NCBI GenBank assembly: GCA_965277535.1
Contig: OZ255825.1
Location: 992,001-1,056,000 of the forward strand
Origin: Ilyomonas sp965277535
GTDB lineage: Bacteria; Bacteroidota; Bacteroidia; Chitinophagales; Chitinophagaceae
DNA: 64,000 nucleotides
Direction: 5' to 3'
In this document: positions 1 to 7,385 of the stretch, piece after piece
How positions within the stretch are numbered: the first letter of the stretch is position 1
Layout: each line of letters begins with the position of its first letter
The notes under the pieces: generated by a model
Databases searched by the model: none
Told to the model about the DNA's origin: nothing
Seen by the model: the letters and a program-made list of their open reading frames with translations, nothing else
Made by a program: the position numbers and the translations under genes

Positions 1-240
1 TACAATTGCACGGGGGCAGTTAATCAATTTTTCAATTTCCCACAGATAGCACAGAGTGAATACAAGATACCTGCACAAATCAGCCACATCTGCAGAACAC
101 TGTATTTCCATTTTGTAATGGAGAGAATATCTGCGCAAATCCGGTTAAAAAAGGTTTAGGCAAAGACCCGTTTTTTGTTTCTTTTTACTCTTCTAATCTT
201 TTTATAAAACAGGTACTATTCTTACAAAACAAAACCAGTG
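1..240. other. leader region without a gene
   Basis: No coding region is supported here. The stretch is AT-rich and holds two similar words, CTGCACAAATC near 71 and CTGCGCAAATCC near 131, which resemble decayed copies of short intergenic repeats common in Bacteroidota. The promoter of the following hydrolase presumably lies here, but no clear TAnnTTTG element was found. Confidence 0.4.
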
Positions 241-2610
241 ATGAATAAAAAATATTGTGTGTTTATAGCAGCCATTCTGTTGTGTTTTTTACACATCAAT
301 AGCAGCGCACAATCTTATCTCCCCCAAAAAAATAATGCAAAAATAAAAGTGAAGCCTGCGATTGGTTTGCAGGCCTATGCTTTCAATTTAAAAGATGTAA
401 AGTTGCTACCAGGAAGCCCGTTTACAAAAGCCAGGAGTGCTGACAGCGGCTATCTGCTTTCTCTAAAACCAGACAGATTTTTGTATCGGTTTTATACTCA
501 TGCAGGCTTGCCGCCAAAAGATTCTATTTATGGTGGTTGGGAATCGGCGGGTGTTTCGGGGCACACGTTGGGACATTATCTCTCAGCATGTTCGATGATG
601 TATGCCTCAACCGGAGATGCAGAATTTAAAAACAGAGTGGATTATATTGTTGGCGAACTGGCACGTTGCCAGGCTGCAAGAAAAACCGGCTATGTGGGCG
701 CTATTCCCAACGAAGATTCGCTTTGGTATAAAGTGCAACATGGCATTATTAAATCAGGTGGTTTTGATTTGAACGGAGGCTGGAGCCCGTGGTACGTTGT
801 GCACAAAGTAATGGCTGGTTTGGTGGATGCTTATTTGTATTGCGATAATGAAGAAGCTCTGAAGATAGTTACAAAAATGGCTGATTGGGTTGGTACCATT
901 GTAAACCCTTTAACCGATGAGCAACGACAGAAAATGCTGAAGTGTGAGTATGGCGGAATGAACGATGTGCTGGCAAATATTTATAGCATCACGGGCGATA
1001 AAAAGTATTTGGATTTATCGTACAAATTTTATGACGATTTTGTAATGCAACCACTTGCTGAAGATAAGGAAGATCCGCTGGCCGGCAAACATTCCAATAC
1101 CAACATTCCAAAGATCATTGGCAGTGCAAGACAGTACGAATTGACATCCCATAAAAGTGATGAAGCCATTGCTGCAAGAGGCTGGGCTATTTTGGTGAAC
1201 GACCACACGTATGCAAATGGTGGCAATGGCAATTACGAATATTTGGGCGCACCTAAAAAGCTGAATGACCAGCTAAGCGATAACACCACCGAAAGCTGCT
1301 GCACTTACAACATGCTAAAGTTAACAGGCCATTTGTTTGGCTGGAGCCCCAACAGCCGTTTGATGGATTATTACGAACGCGCTTTGTACAACGATATTCT
1401 GGCTTCGCAAGACCCAAACACCGCGATGATGCTGTATTTTGAACCGTTAAGAAGTGGAGGTAAAAAAGAGTTCAGCGATTCGTTCAACACCTTTACCTGT
1501 TGTGTGGGCAGTGGCATGGAAAATCATTCAAAATACGGCGAAGACATCTACTTTGAAGGGGCAGACGGCAGCTTGTATGTAAACCTTTTTATTCCCTCTC
1601 AATTGAACTGGCGCGAGAAGAAAGTTACGATTACACAAACCACATCGTACCCTGAAGCAAGTAATACAACTTTGGTTATCAACACACAATCTCCTCTTTC
1701 TTTCGCCTTAAAAATCCGTCAGCCATCGTGGGCAAAAGAAATTGCAACTGTAAGGGTGAATGGAAAATGGGCAAAAACAAACGTAGATACGGCTGGTTAT
1801 CTCATCATCAATCGTACATGGAAGAATAACGACAAGATAGAAGTAAACTTCCCAATGAATTTACACACCGAAAGTATGCCCGACAACAAAGACCGTGTGG
1901 CGTTACTCTATGGTCCTATCTTACTGGCAGGAAATCTTGGCGATACGGCGCCCGATCCGGTTTATGGAACGCCGGTTTTGCTTACTTCTAACCGCAATGT
2001 AGCCGATTGGGCAACTGCGGATAAGGTTCATCCTCTGGTGTTTCATACAAAAGGTGTAGGCAAGCCATTCGATGTAAGTTTGTCTCCTTTCTATCAAAAT
2101 ATCAGCAACCATTACAGCGTCTATTGGGATTATTTTACACCGCAGGACTGGAGCACGCGCCAGGCAGAATATGAAGCCGAAAAGAAAAGAGAACAAGAGA
2201 TAGAAGAACAAACGATTGATGTAATGCGGCTTGGGCAAATGCAGCCCGAGCGCGATCACAACCTGCAATCGAGCGAAGAATCGTATGTAAGCGATGCCTT
2301 TGGCAGAACGGGCAGAGAAGCCCGCAACAATGGTTTCTTTTCTTTTGATATGAAAGTAGAAAGGGACAAACCTACTGCATTGTTGTGCACTTATATCGGC
2401 GATGACAAAAACCGTTCGTTTGATATTTTGGTGGATGGAGTAAAGATTGCATCCGAAGAACTATCCGGGGGCAAGCCTGGTAAGTTTTATGAAAAAGAAT
2501 ACCCGATTCCAGAAAATTTGCTACACAAAAACACCATTGTTGTTCGTGTGCAGGCAACGAAGGGGAAAACGGCGGGAAGAATGTTTGGCTGCCGAACGAT
2601 AAGGAAGTAA
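241..2610 (+). CDS. GH127 family beta-L-arabinofuranosidase (DUF1680), exported
   Basis: Predicted retaining glycoside hydrolase that releases terminal beta-L-arabinofuranose. An N-terminal signal peptide (about residues 1-24, ending SSAQ) sends it to the periplasm or cell surface. The family's zinc-thiolate active site is visible: Glu-Ser-Cys-Cys at residues 351-354 and a Cys-Cys pair at 420-421, matching the Glu/Cys/Cys zinc ligands and nucleophile cysteine known from Bifidobacterium HypBA1. A C-terminal beta-sandwich follows, ending with a domain around residues 650-789. An upstream in-frame GTG at 238 abuts the ATG at 241; the ATG is preferred. The length of about 789 residues suits the extended Bacteroidota members. 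It stands alone, followed by a large inverted repeat. The family call is firm; the exact substrate is inferred. Confidence 0.9.
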   Translation: MNKKYCVFIAAILLCFLHINSSAQSYLPQKNNAKIKVKPAIGLQAYAFNLKDVKLLPGSPFTKARSADSGYLLSLKPDRFLYRFYTHAGLPPKDSIYGGWESAGVSGHTLGHYLSACSMMYASTGDAEFKNRVDYIVGELARCQAARKTGYVGAIPNEDSLWYKVQHGIIKSGGFDLNGGWSPWYVVHKVMAGLVDAYLYCDNEEALKIVTKMADWVGTIVNPLTDEQRQKMLKCEYGGMNDVLANIYSITGDKKYLDLSYKFYDDFVMQPLAEDKEDPLAGKHSNTNIPKIIGSARQYELTSHKSDEAIAARGWAILVNDHTYANGGNGNYEYLGAPKKLNDQLSDNTTESCCTYNMLKLTGHLFGWSPNSRLMDYYERALYNDILASQDPNTAMMLYFEPLRSGGKKEFSDSFNTFTCCVGSGMENHSKYGEDIYFEGADGSLYVNLFIPSQLNWREKKVTITQTTSYPEASNTTLVINTQSPLSFALKIRQPSWAKEIATVRVNGKWAKTNVDTAGYLIINRTWKNNDKIEVNFPMNLHTESMPDNKDRVALLYGPILLAGNLGDTAPDPVYGTPVLLTSNRNVADWATADKVHPLVFHTKGVGKPFDVSLSPFYQNISNHYSVYWDYFTPQDWSTRQAEYEAEKKREQEIEEQTIDVMRLGQMQPERDHNLQSSEESYVSDAFGRTGREARNNGFFSFDMKVERDKPTALLCTYIGDDKNRSFDILVDGVKIASEELSGGKPGKFYEKEYPIPENLLHKNTIVVRVQATKGKTAGRMFGCRTIRK

Positions 2611-2617
2611 TTTTTGA

Positions 2618-2711
2618 AATTGAAACACATAGAAACAATAGGAACATAGGTTTCACATAGTTTTCCTATGTGTTTCTTCTTATGTTCCTATTGTTTCTAT
2701 GTGTTTCAATT
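2618..2711. repeat. 31-bp perfect inverted repeat with nested hairpin
   Basis: Positions 2618-2648 are the exact reverse complement of 2681-2711. The 32-base loop holds a second small palindrome, CACATAG (2654-2660) against CTATGTG (2666-2672). The arms are built from the words ATAGAAAC and CTATGTGTTTC; related words recur at 21351-21405 beside the hemN remnant. It could end transcription of the GH127 gene, but the pattern of similar words elsewhere suggests a dispersed palindromic element. The rest of 2712-2992 shows no gene. Confidence 0.85.
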
Positions 2712-2992
2712 GTATCTATTTCAGAATTGAAGTTCAGTTATACTGCCATAAAAACATACAGGCGTTTATATTGATAAAACAAAAACCACAGTGCATGCGC
2801 ACGGTTTTGTTTTTGCCGAAATTTATTATCACGAGGTTGTTTATAAAGCATCTCATTACAAACGAACATTCAGTTTGTTTTACTAAAACGTTACCTTTAT
2901 TTCAACTGCTACGACAGATTGCCAAATAATCTTGCCTCCTAATTACCGCTAAGAAATAAGTGTCTTTTTCGTTACCGTAAACAGACTCACTC

Positions 2993-3841
2993 ATGATTCA
3001 GGTTTCCATCATCATCCCTCAACAATGTGCCGTATTTAGCAGTATCAACCGGCTTTACCAGATATTTAATTATGCAAACTTGTTGCTGGCCAACAAAAGA
3101 AAAGCACCTGCCTTTACCGTTGCACTCGTTGGCTCAACTTCGGGCGTAAAATTATATTGCAACAAGTTTTCAATAAACACACATTACACCCTCGCCAATC
3201 ATTCTTTTGGGACAAATATTGTGCTTATACCAGCACTGGCAGGCGATATTGCTACTGCACTAAAAAGCAACACAGATTTCATTCCCTGGATGGTTGCGCA
3301 ATACGAAGGCGGTGCAGAAATCGCCAGCTTTTGTACGGGAACGTTTATGCTTGCCGACACGCATTTAGTAAATGAAAAAAATTGTTTGCGCAATTGGTAT
3401 GTGTCTGAAGATTTCAGAAAAGAATTTTCACAGGTAACCTTTGTTGCCGAAAATATAGTGCAACAGGAAGATGCAATTGCTACCGGCAATGGCGCGTACA
3501 CATTCTTTACACAGTTGCTGCAAAGTTTGATTGATAAAGAAATTGCAACAGTTTGTGCCAGCCTATTCGAGGCGGAATTTAACAGGGAATGCCAATCTGT
3601 TTTTTCGATTAAAAAACGGAAAACAAGCAATGCAAAAACAGAAGATGTTCCTTTTTGTATCAGGCATCAATATACTTCACTATCAGACAGGCTTTATTTT
3701 ATGCCGGAGTATTTGCACCAATCAAATTTAAGAAGCGAAAAGCTGGCAAGCGTTACAACAAACACCGGATTTCATTCTTCAAAAATACACTCCAACGCGG
3801 CTACACTGAAAGGATTATTTAGGAATGCGACCAGGAAATAA
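2993..3841 (+). CDS. GlxA/DJ-1-like amidotransferase-fold protein, DNA-binding domain not recognisable
   Basis: Residues 1-190 resemble the N-terminal class I glutamine amidotransferase-like domain of GlxA-type AraC regulators. The nucleophile-elbow-like segment ASFCTGTFMLADTHLV (about 112-127) aligns with the family's characteristic A-x-x-C-T-G-A-F-L-L-A pattern, and ATGNGAYTF matches the late conserved motif. GlxA proteins normally end with two helix-turn-helix motifs of AraC type. Here the last 90 residues show no such motif and are unusually basic and low in hydrophobic pattern, so that domain has been lost or replaced. It may be a pseudogene in decay or a stand-alone sensor domain. No operon partner is evident. 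Confidence 0.5.
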   Translation: MIQVSIIIPQQCAVFSSINRLYQIFNYANLLLANKRKAPAFTVALVGSTSGVKLYCNKFSINTHYTLANHSFGTNIVLIPALAGDIATALKSNTDFIPWMVAQYEGGAEIASFCTGTFMLADTHLVNEKNCLRNWYVSEDFRKEFSQVTFVAENIVQQEDAIATGNGAYTFFTQLLQSLIDKEIATVCASLFEAEFNRECQSVFSIKKRKTSNAKTEDVPFCIRHQYTSLSDRLYFMPEYLHQSNLRSEKLASVTTNTGFHSSKIHSNAATLKGLFRNATRK

Positions 3842-4075
3842 AATATTTTAAAACCTTTGAATAATTACTCTTTGCAAGCTGCAATCAGCATAGTAGAAGT
3901 TGCTTTGTTTCAGCAAAAGAAAAACAGGAAATGACGCGAAAACAAATGCTTTGATAAAAGGTTTCATTGCATGATACATCGCAATTACAGAGCGAGGTAG
4001 CAGATTTGTTTTTGCCCATTTAATTATCATTCACAAAGTGCATGCTTATTTATTCATTATCTAAAAAACCATGTT

Positions 4076-4303
4076 ATGGCAAAGAAGAACAAACAGAAAA
4101 CTTCTGATGAAGAAACCCTCAAGCATTATACAAGTTATAACGAGGAGGATGTGCCCGCTGGCTTACCAAAGCCGGATAGCAACTCTAAACAAAACAAGCC
4201 GCCCGAGTATATAAAAGCGGATATATCGGTTGATAAAATCATGAGCCAGCGTAAGAATGCGGTTATCAAACCTCCGTTACCGGAAACAAATTCAGATGAT
4301 TGA
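4076..4303 (+). CDS. small protein resembling the N-terminal region of the adjacent G1 peptidase
   Basis: A 75-residue, charged protein with no signal peptide or membrane segment. It shares two blocks with the first 100 residues of the next gene: an SD-E/D-LKH-T-Y block near its start and a block of the form IKA-SVD-IMS-R-VIK at residues 45-65. The corresponding part of the neighbour precedes its catalytic domain, so this gene looks like a free-standing copy of a propeptide. It lies 65 bp upstream on the same strand and is probably cotranscribed. A role as inhibitor or folding helper is inference only; it could also be a remnant of a duplicated peptidase gene. Confidence 0.6.
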   Translation: MAKKNKQKTSDEETLKHYTSYNEEDVPAGLPKPDSNSKQNKPPEYIKADISVDKIMSQRKNAVIKPPLPETNSDD

Positions 4304-4368
4304 AAAAATTTCTTACAAAAACAAATGCCCCTTTGTATTTCTTCATTTAACAATAAAAACCTCACACA

Positions 4369-5307
4369 ATGTCAAACAACGACACTCAACAGGTTTCAGA
4401 CAAAGATGTGCTGAAGCACATTACCTGTTACGACGCCCCGCCGGAAGATTTTGATCCTTTTGCTGCCAATGACCGCGAGTTACACAAGCACGGGCTGCCC
4501 AGAAAACCTCATGCTGAGAATGAAAAGGAATTAAGAGCTATTTGGGACCGCGCTTTTCAATCGAAACCCAAATTCATCAAAGCCGAAGTATCAGTAGATC
4601 CCATCATGTCGAAGCGCAGATCGCATGTCATCAAAGCCACAGAAAACAACGGCAGCTTCAGTCCGCATGGCTGGGCTGGTGCCGTTCAGCAAGTAAACCA
4701 TTTTGGTTTTAACCCAGCCGAACCTGTTGTTACTGTGTATGGAGAGTGGTTCATTCCAACCATCACGCCTGTAAGTAATGAACCAAATACTGCCGAAACA
4801 GTAGGGTTTTGGGTAGGCATTGATGGCTTTGGCAACAGCCAGGTGCTGCAGGCAGGCTCGGCCGCCACTATAACCGGAAACAACCCGGTTAACTATTGGG
4901 TGTGGACAGAATGGTACCCGATAGGAGCAATTCAAATCAATAATTTTCCAATCAAACCGGGAGATTATCTAACTGTTTTGGTTTGTGCTTATACACCTAC
5001 TCACGGCGTTTGTTCTATGATGAATAAAACAACCAACCAGGTAACCACAATTGGCATTACCAATCCCAACGGTGTTACCTCTATTGGCGCAACGGCAGAA
5101 TGGATTGTAGAAGGTATATCTGATATTTTGCCTGTATTCTCTTCGATGGTGTTCTCTAATTGCAGCGCAGGAACCAAGAATCATACGCTCAATACACAAG
5201 GCTCAACCATAACAGAAATAACGGGAGATGACGGAACCAACCTTACTTATGCCAGTGTTATATCTAACACAAGCGTAATGGTAAAATGGGTAAAACAAAA
5301 CTCATAA
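4369..5307 (+). CDS. G1 family glutamic peptidase (eqolisin-like)
   Basis: Residues 1-90 form a charged leader without a signal peptide; from about residue 100 the sequence follows the G1 peptidase family, known from fungal scytalidoglutamic peptidase and its bacterial relatives. Visible family blocks are HGWAGAV, VYGEWFIP, VGFWVGIDGFGN with LQAG, the EWYP block, IKPGDYL, MNKTTNQV and AEWIVEG. The family uses a Gln/Glu catalytic pair; the glutamate in AEWIVE is a candidate, but I did not align to a structure. These enzymes usually act at acidic pH outside the cell, so the absence of a Sec signal is unusual. A strong terminator follows about 100 bp downstream. Confidence 0.8.
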   Translation: MSNNDTQQVSDKDVLKHITCYDAPPEDFDPFAANDRELHKHGLPRKPHAENEKELRAIWDRAFQSKPKFIKAEVSVDPIMSKRRSHVIKATENNGSFSPHGWAGAVQQVNHFGFNPAEPVVTVYGEWFIPTITPVSNEPNTAETVGFWVGIDGFGNSQVLQAGSAATITGNNPVNYWVWTEWYPIGAIQINNFPIKPGDYLTVLVCAYTPTHGVCSMMNKTTNQVTTIGITNPNGVTSIGATAEWIVEGISDILPVFSSMVFSNCSAGTKNHTLNTQGSTITEITGDDGTNLTYASVISNTSVMVKWVKQNS

Positions 5308-5407
5308 TTTTAACCTGTTTTACTGTTGCGAAACACAAATAACTTGTACTGAAATTATGAATTCGGTATCCATATCGTTCACAATATTTATGCAGCACAA
5401 TTGATGT

Positions 5408-5455
5408 AAAAGAAAAGACAAGCTAAAACTTGTCTTTTCTTTTGTTCCTTTTTTA
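5408..5455 (+). terminator. intrinsic terminator after the G1 peptidase operon
   Basis: A perfect 15-bp stem (5408-5422 with 5429-5443), loop CTAAAA, is followed by a T-rich run ending TTTTTT. It closes the 4076-5307 unit and is nearly symmetric, so it may also act on the minus-strand pseudogene. Confidence 0.85.
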
Positions 5456-5459
5456 CAAA

Positions 5460-5718
5460 CTCTATTCAAGGAAAAATTAAGGCAAAAACAAACTCTACGC
5501 AAGCCATACAACAGCGGAAGCAGTAACACCCATTTGCTTTTAAACGCAACGGCGCGTTCTAAAAAGATAACAGTGGAAAGGAAGCTGCCCACCATCAAAG
5601 CACAATGACGCGCCGTTGCTTCATCTTCAGGCAAATTTCATCCGATTCGTATCCAGCCGCTCCGGATGGCTGCCAAAAGTGAGAGCAAAACAAGCGGTAG
5701 AATAAAGCCGGCTTTCAT
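5460..5718 (-). pseudogene. remnant of a small polytopic membrane protein gene
   Basis: The ATG at 5718 overlaps the stop of the hemerythrin gene (ATGA). The frame reads MKAGFILPLVLLSLLAAIR and then reaches TGA at 5638-5640. It continues in the same frame with ATARHCALMVGSFLSTVIF and ERAVAFKSKWVLLLPLLYGL. The TGA occupies the place of an expected Trp (GW-NLP context), consistent with a TGG to TGA change. After about codon 76 the reading loses membrane character, so the 3' part is also gone. The LMVGSFL-ERAVA pattern is typical of an uncharacterised family of heme-type membrane proteins; that assignment is from memory and uncertain. It was probably cotranscribed with the hemerythrin gene. Confidence 0.65.
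5481..5492 (+). repeat. exact copy of the GGCAAAAACAAA word at the end of a pseudogene
   Basis: This copy lies just where recognisable sequence of the membrane-protein pseudogene stops. It is given separately because it marks that boundary; the complete set of copies is listed in another entry. Confidence 0.8.
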
Positions 5719-6218
5719 TTCCCGTTTTTTTGTTTTACCCAAAATTCATCCTGCCACACAACCGTTTCTTTTGTTGCATGATCTTCTTCCAATTGCCTTC
5801 CTATTTCATGGAGTTGTTCTTCCAAAAAGGTTTTTTCAATGTGGGGAAACAGTGTTCTTTCTTCAAACCTGATGTGCTCATCCAACAACGATGCAAATCT
5901 TAACAGGTCTGCTTCTGAAACATCGGATGATGTGCGGAATAGGGCTATCTTTTTTCGCAATTCAGCATGTTGCTTTTCTGCTGTTATTCGTAATTCATCG
6001 TTATCAGGCAATTGGGAAAACAGCACCTTTTCTTCTTCCCTAAAATGCGGTTCCAGCTCTTTGTCAAACACCTTCTCCGCATATGTGCTGATGCGGTTGT
6101 GCTCAACATTCAGCTTGATGCCTTGCCGTATTTTCCAAGCCAGCAGCAAGCCATCGTGATGGTCGCGCGAAAGCAATACCAGGCTTTTGCTTCGTTTGAT
6201 AGGAGAAGGTGTTTTCAT
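5715..6218 (-). CDS. hemerythrin-like domain protein
   Basis: A 167-residue all-alpha protein with the His/Glu pattern of the hemerythrin cation-binding domain: an RDHHDGLLL segment near the start, HFREEEKVLF, KQHAELR, and LLDEHIRFEERTLFPHIE. These residues would hold a di-iron centre binding O2 or NO. The start was placed at the ATG at 6218 because the longer frame runs upstream into repeat sequence and adds a poor N-terminus. It lies next to a RIC protein that carries the same fold and upstream of a membrane-protein remnant with which it overlaps by four bases. A role in nitric oxide or oxygen sensing or iron repair is inferred from context. Confidence 0.85.
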   Translation of the reverse strand: MKTPSPIKRSKSLVLLSRDHHDGLLLAWKIRQGIKLNVEHNRISTYAEKVFDKELEPHFREEEKVLFSQLPDNDELRITAEKQHAELRKKIALFRTSSDVSEADLLRFASLLDEHIRFEERTLFPHIEKTFLEEQLHEIGRQLEEDHATKETVVWQDEFWVKQKNGK

Positions 6219-6255
6219 TTGTTTTGAGGTAAACGCTGTTTTAAAATAATGGTTT

Positions 6256-6364
6256 GAACCACAAAGCCACAAAGGATAAAAGTTTCATAAAGAATGATAA
6301 AACAAAACTTCGTGCAACCTACCTGCCGGTAGGCAGGCTTCCTTTCTTCGAGTCTTTGTGGTTT
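6256..6364. repeat. hairpin element with CTTTGTGGTTT ends and inner CCTGCC palindrome
   Basis: The outer arms, GAACCACAAAGCC (6256-6268) and GTCTTTGTGGTTT (6352-6364), pair over 11 of 13 positions. Inside is the palindrome CCTGCCGGTAGGCAGG at 6322-6337, which recurs at 57182 and, with changes, at 59191. The element lies between the RIC and hemerythrin genes and may separate their transcripts. Confidence 0.7.
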
Positions 6365-6383
6365 AAAAGTCCTATAAAAGCAA

Positions 6384-7385
6384 TCAGGCTCTTATCAATT
6401 CCTTGTGAAGTTTCGCAGCCTTTGGAAACAGGATATTATTTTCAAGATGAATGTGCTGATGAAGGTCTTCTTCCAATGCTTCTAATTTGTTGTATAATAA
6501 AGCAAAACTGTTGCATGCATCTTCGGGTAACGTATAATCGTTTGTTGCTTTTCTGATTTCAGTCAGCAATTCTCCCGCGGCTTCATGGTCGGCTTCCATC
6601 ATTTGCAAAGGTTGGTTGATGTCGGTAAGAAAAGAATCAACCGCACCAGCGGTTTGTTTTGCTTTTGCCAGTTGTTTAATGTGCGGAAACAACACTCTTT
6701 CTTCCTTCATAAAATGCGTGTTCAATTCGTGGTGCAGCGTTTTGAACAACTGGCGGATTTTGATTAATTCGGGATGATTTGTGCCATGATGTTCGGCTAC
6801 TTTATCCATCAGTTCCGACAGCGCTTTTTCTTCGTTGTACCAGTATTGATGATGCTCGTTGTAAATGTAATCTGCCAGGAAATCCAACTGCCATTTATCA
6901 AAATTGAAATTTGTTTTTGCCGCTTTTTTTGAGGCTTCATTCATCTCTTTTTCAATAACGGAAACATCTAAGCTTTTTTCTTCGCAGGCTTGCTTCAGCG
7001 ATTTTTTTCCTCCACAGCAAAAATCAAGTCCGTACTTTTTAAACACTTCTGCTTTGCGAATGTCGGCGGCGGCCAGTTCGCCCAATGTCGGGCCGTCACC
7101 AGTGTTATTTTTTTGGATGATTACTCTCCACCAAATGGGTCCGCTTTCTTCGTAATCCCAGGTGAAAACATTGCCGCGTTCAGCGATGAACTGATAGTAA
7201 AGTGGCTTGGGATCGTGATCGTTCAAAACACAGAAAGATTCGCCCGGCGCCAACGCATCGAACAGTTTAAATATAGTTGGATGCTTTTGTTTTGGCTCTA
7301 ATAAAGTAACGTTTAATTCGTAAGAATCTTTCGTTTCGTTGTTGGTTGCAACTGCTGATGTCTGCATGTTTTCAATAACACTCAT
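6384..7385 (-). CDS. ric: DUF2249-RIC fusion, di-iron iron-sulfur cluster repair protein
   Basis: Residues 24-92 match a DUF2249-type domain (LLEPKQKHPTIFKLFDAL, with the ending WRVIIQK). Residues 100-160 are the ScdA/YtfE N-terminal domain with the Cys-Cys-Gly-Gly motif in YGLDFCCGGKKSL. Residues 165-325 are a hemerythrin domain with the pattern HHQYW, HHELNTHFMKEERVLFPHI, EADHEAAG and HIHLENNILFP. RIC proteins repair iron-sulfur clusters damaged by NO or oxidants, and the di-iron centre sits in the last domain. The start overlaps the stop of the upstream membrane gene (7382-7385), indicating translational coupling. The N-terminal extension makes it longer than the roughly 220-residue YtfE. 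Confidence 0.9.
   Translation of the reverse strand: MSVIENMQTSAVATNNETKDSYELNVTLLEPKQKHPTIFKLFDALAPGESFCVLNDHDPKPLYYQFIAERGNVFTWDYEESGPIWWRVIIQKNNTGDGPTLGELAAADIRKAEVFKKYGLDFCCGGKKSLKQACEEKSLDVSVIEKEMNEASKKAAKTNFNFDKWQLDFLADYIYNEHHQYWYNEEKALSELMDKVAEHHGTNHPELIKIRQLFKTLHHELNTHFMKEERVLFPHIKQLAKAKQTAGAVDSFLTDINQPLQMMEADHEAAGELLTEIRKATNDYTLPEDACNSFALLYNKLEALEEDLHQHIHLENNILFPKAAKLHKELIRA

Noticed and set aside
2699..2929. 76-codon plus-strand reading frame after the inverted repeat
   Set aside because: It begins inside the repeat arm and has a composition unlike a protein.
3848..4030. 60-codon minus-strand reading frame with a hydrophobic middle
   Set aside because: No recognisable family, no partner and a 12-mer copy in its first codons; not enough support for a gene.
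5546..5619. 12-bp inverted repeat GCAACGGCGCGT / ACGCGCCGTTGC as a regulatory hairpin
   Set aside because: Both arms fall in the coding part of the membrane-protein pseudogene (ATARH and ERAVA codons), so chance is likely.
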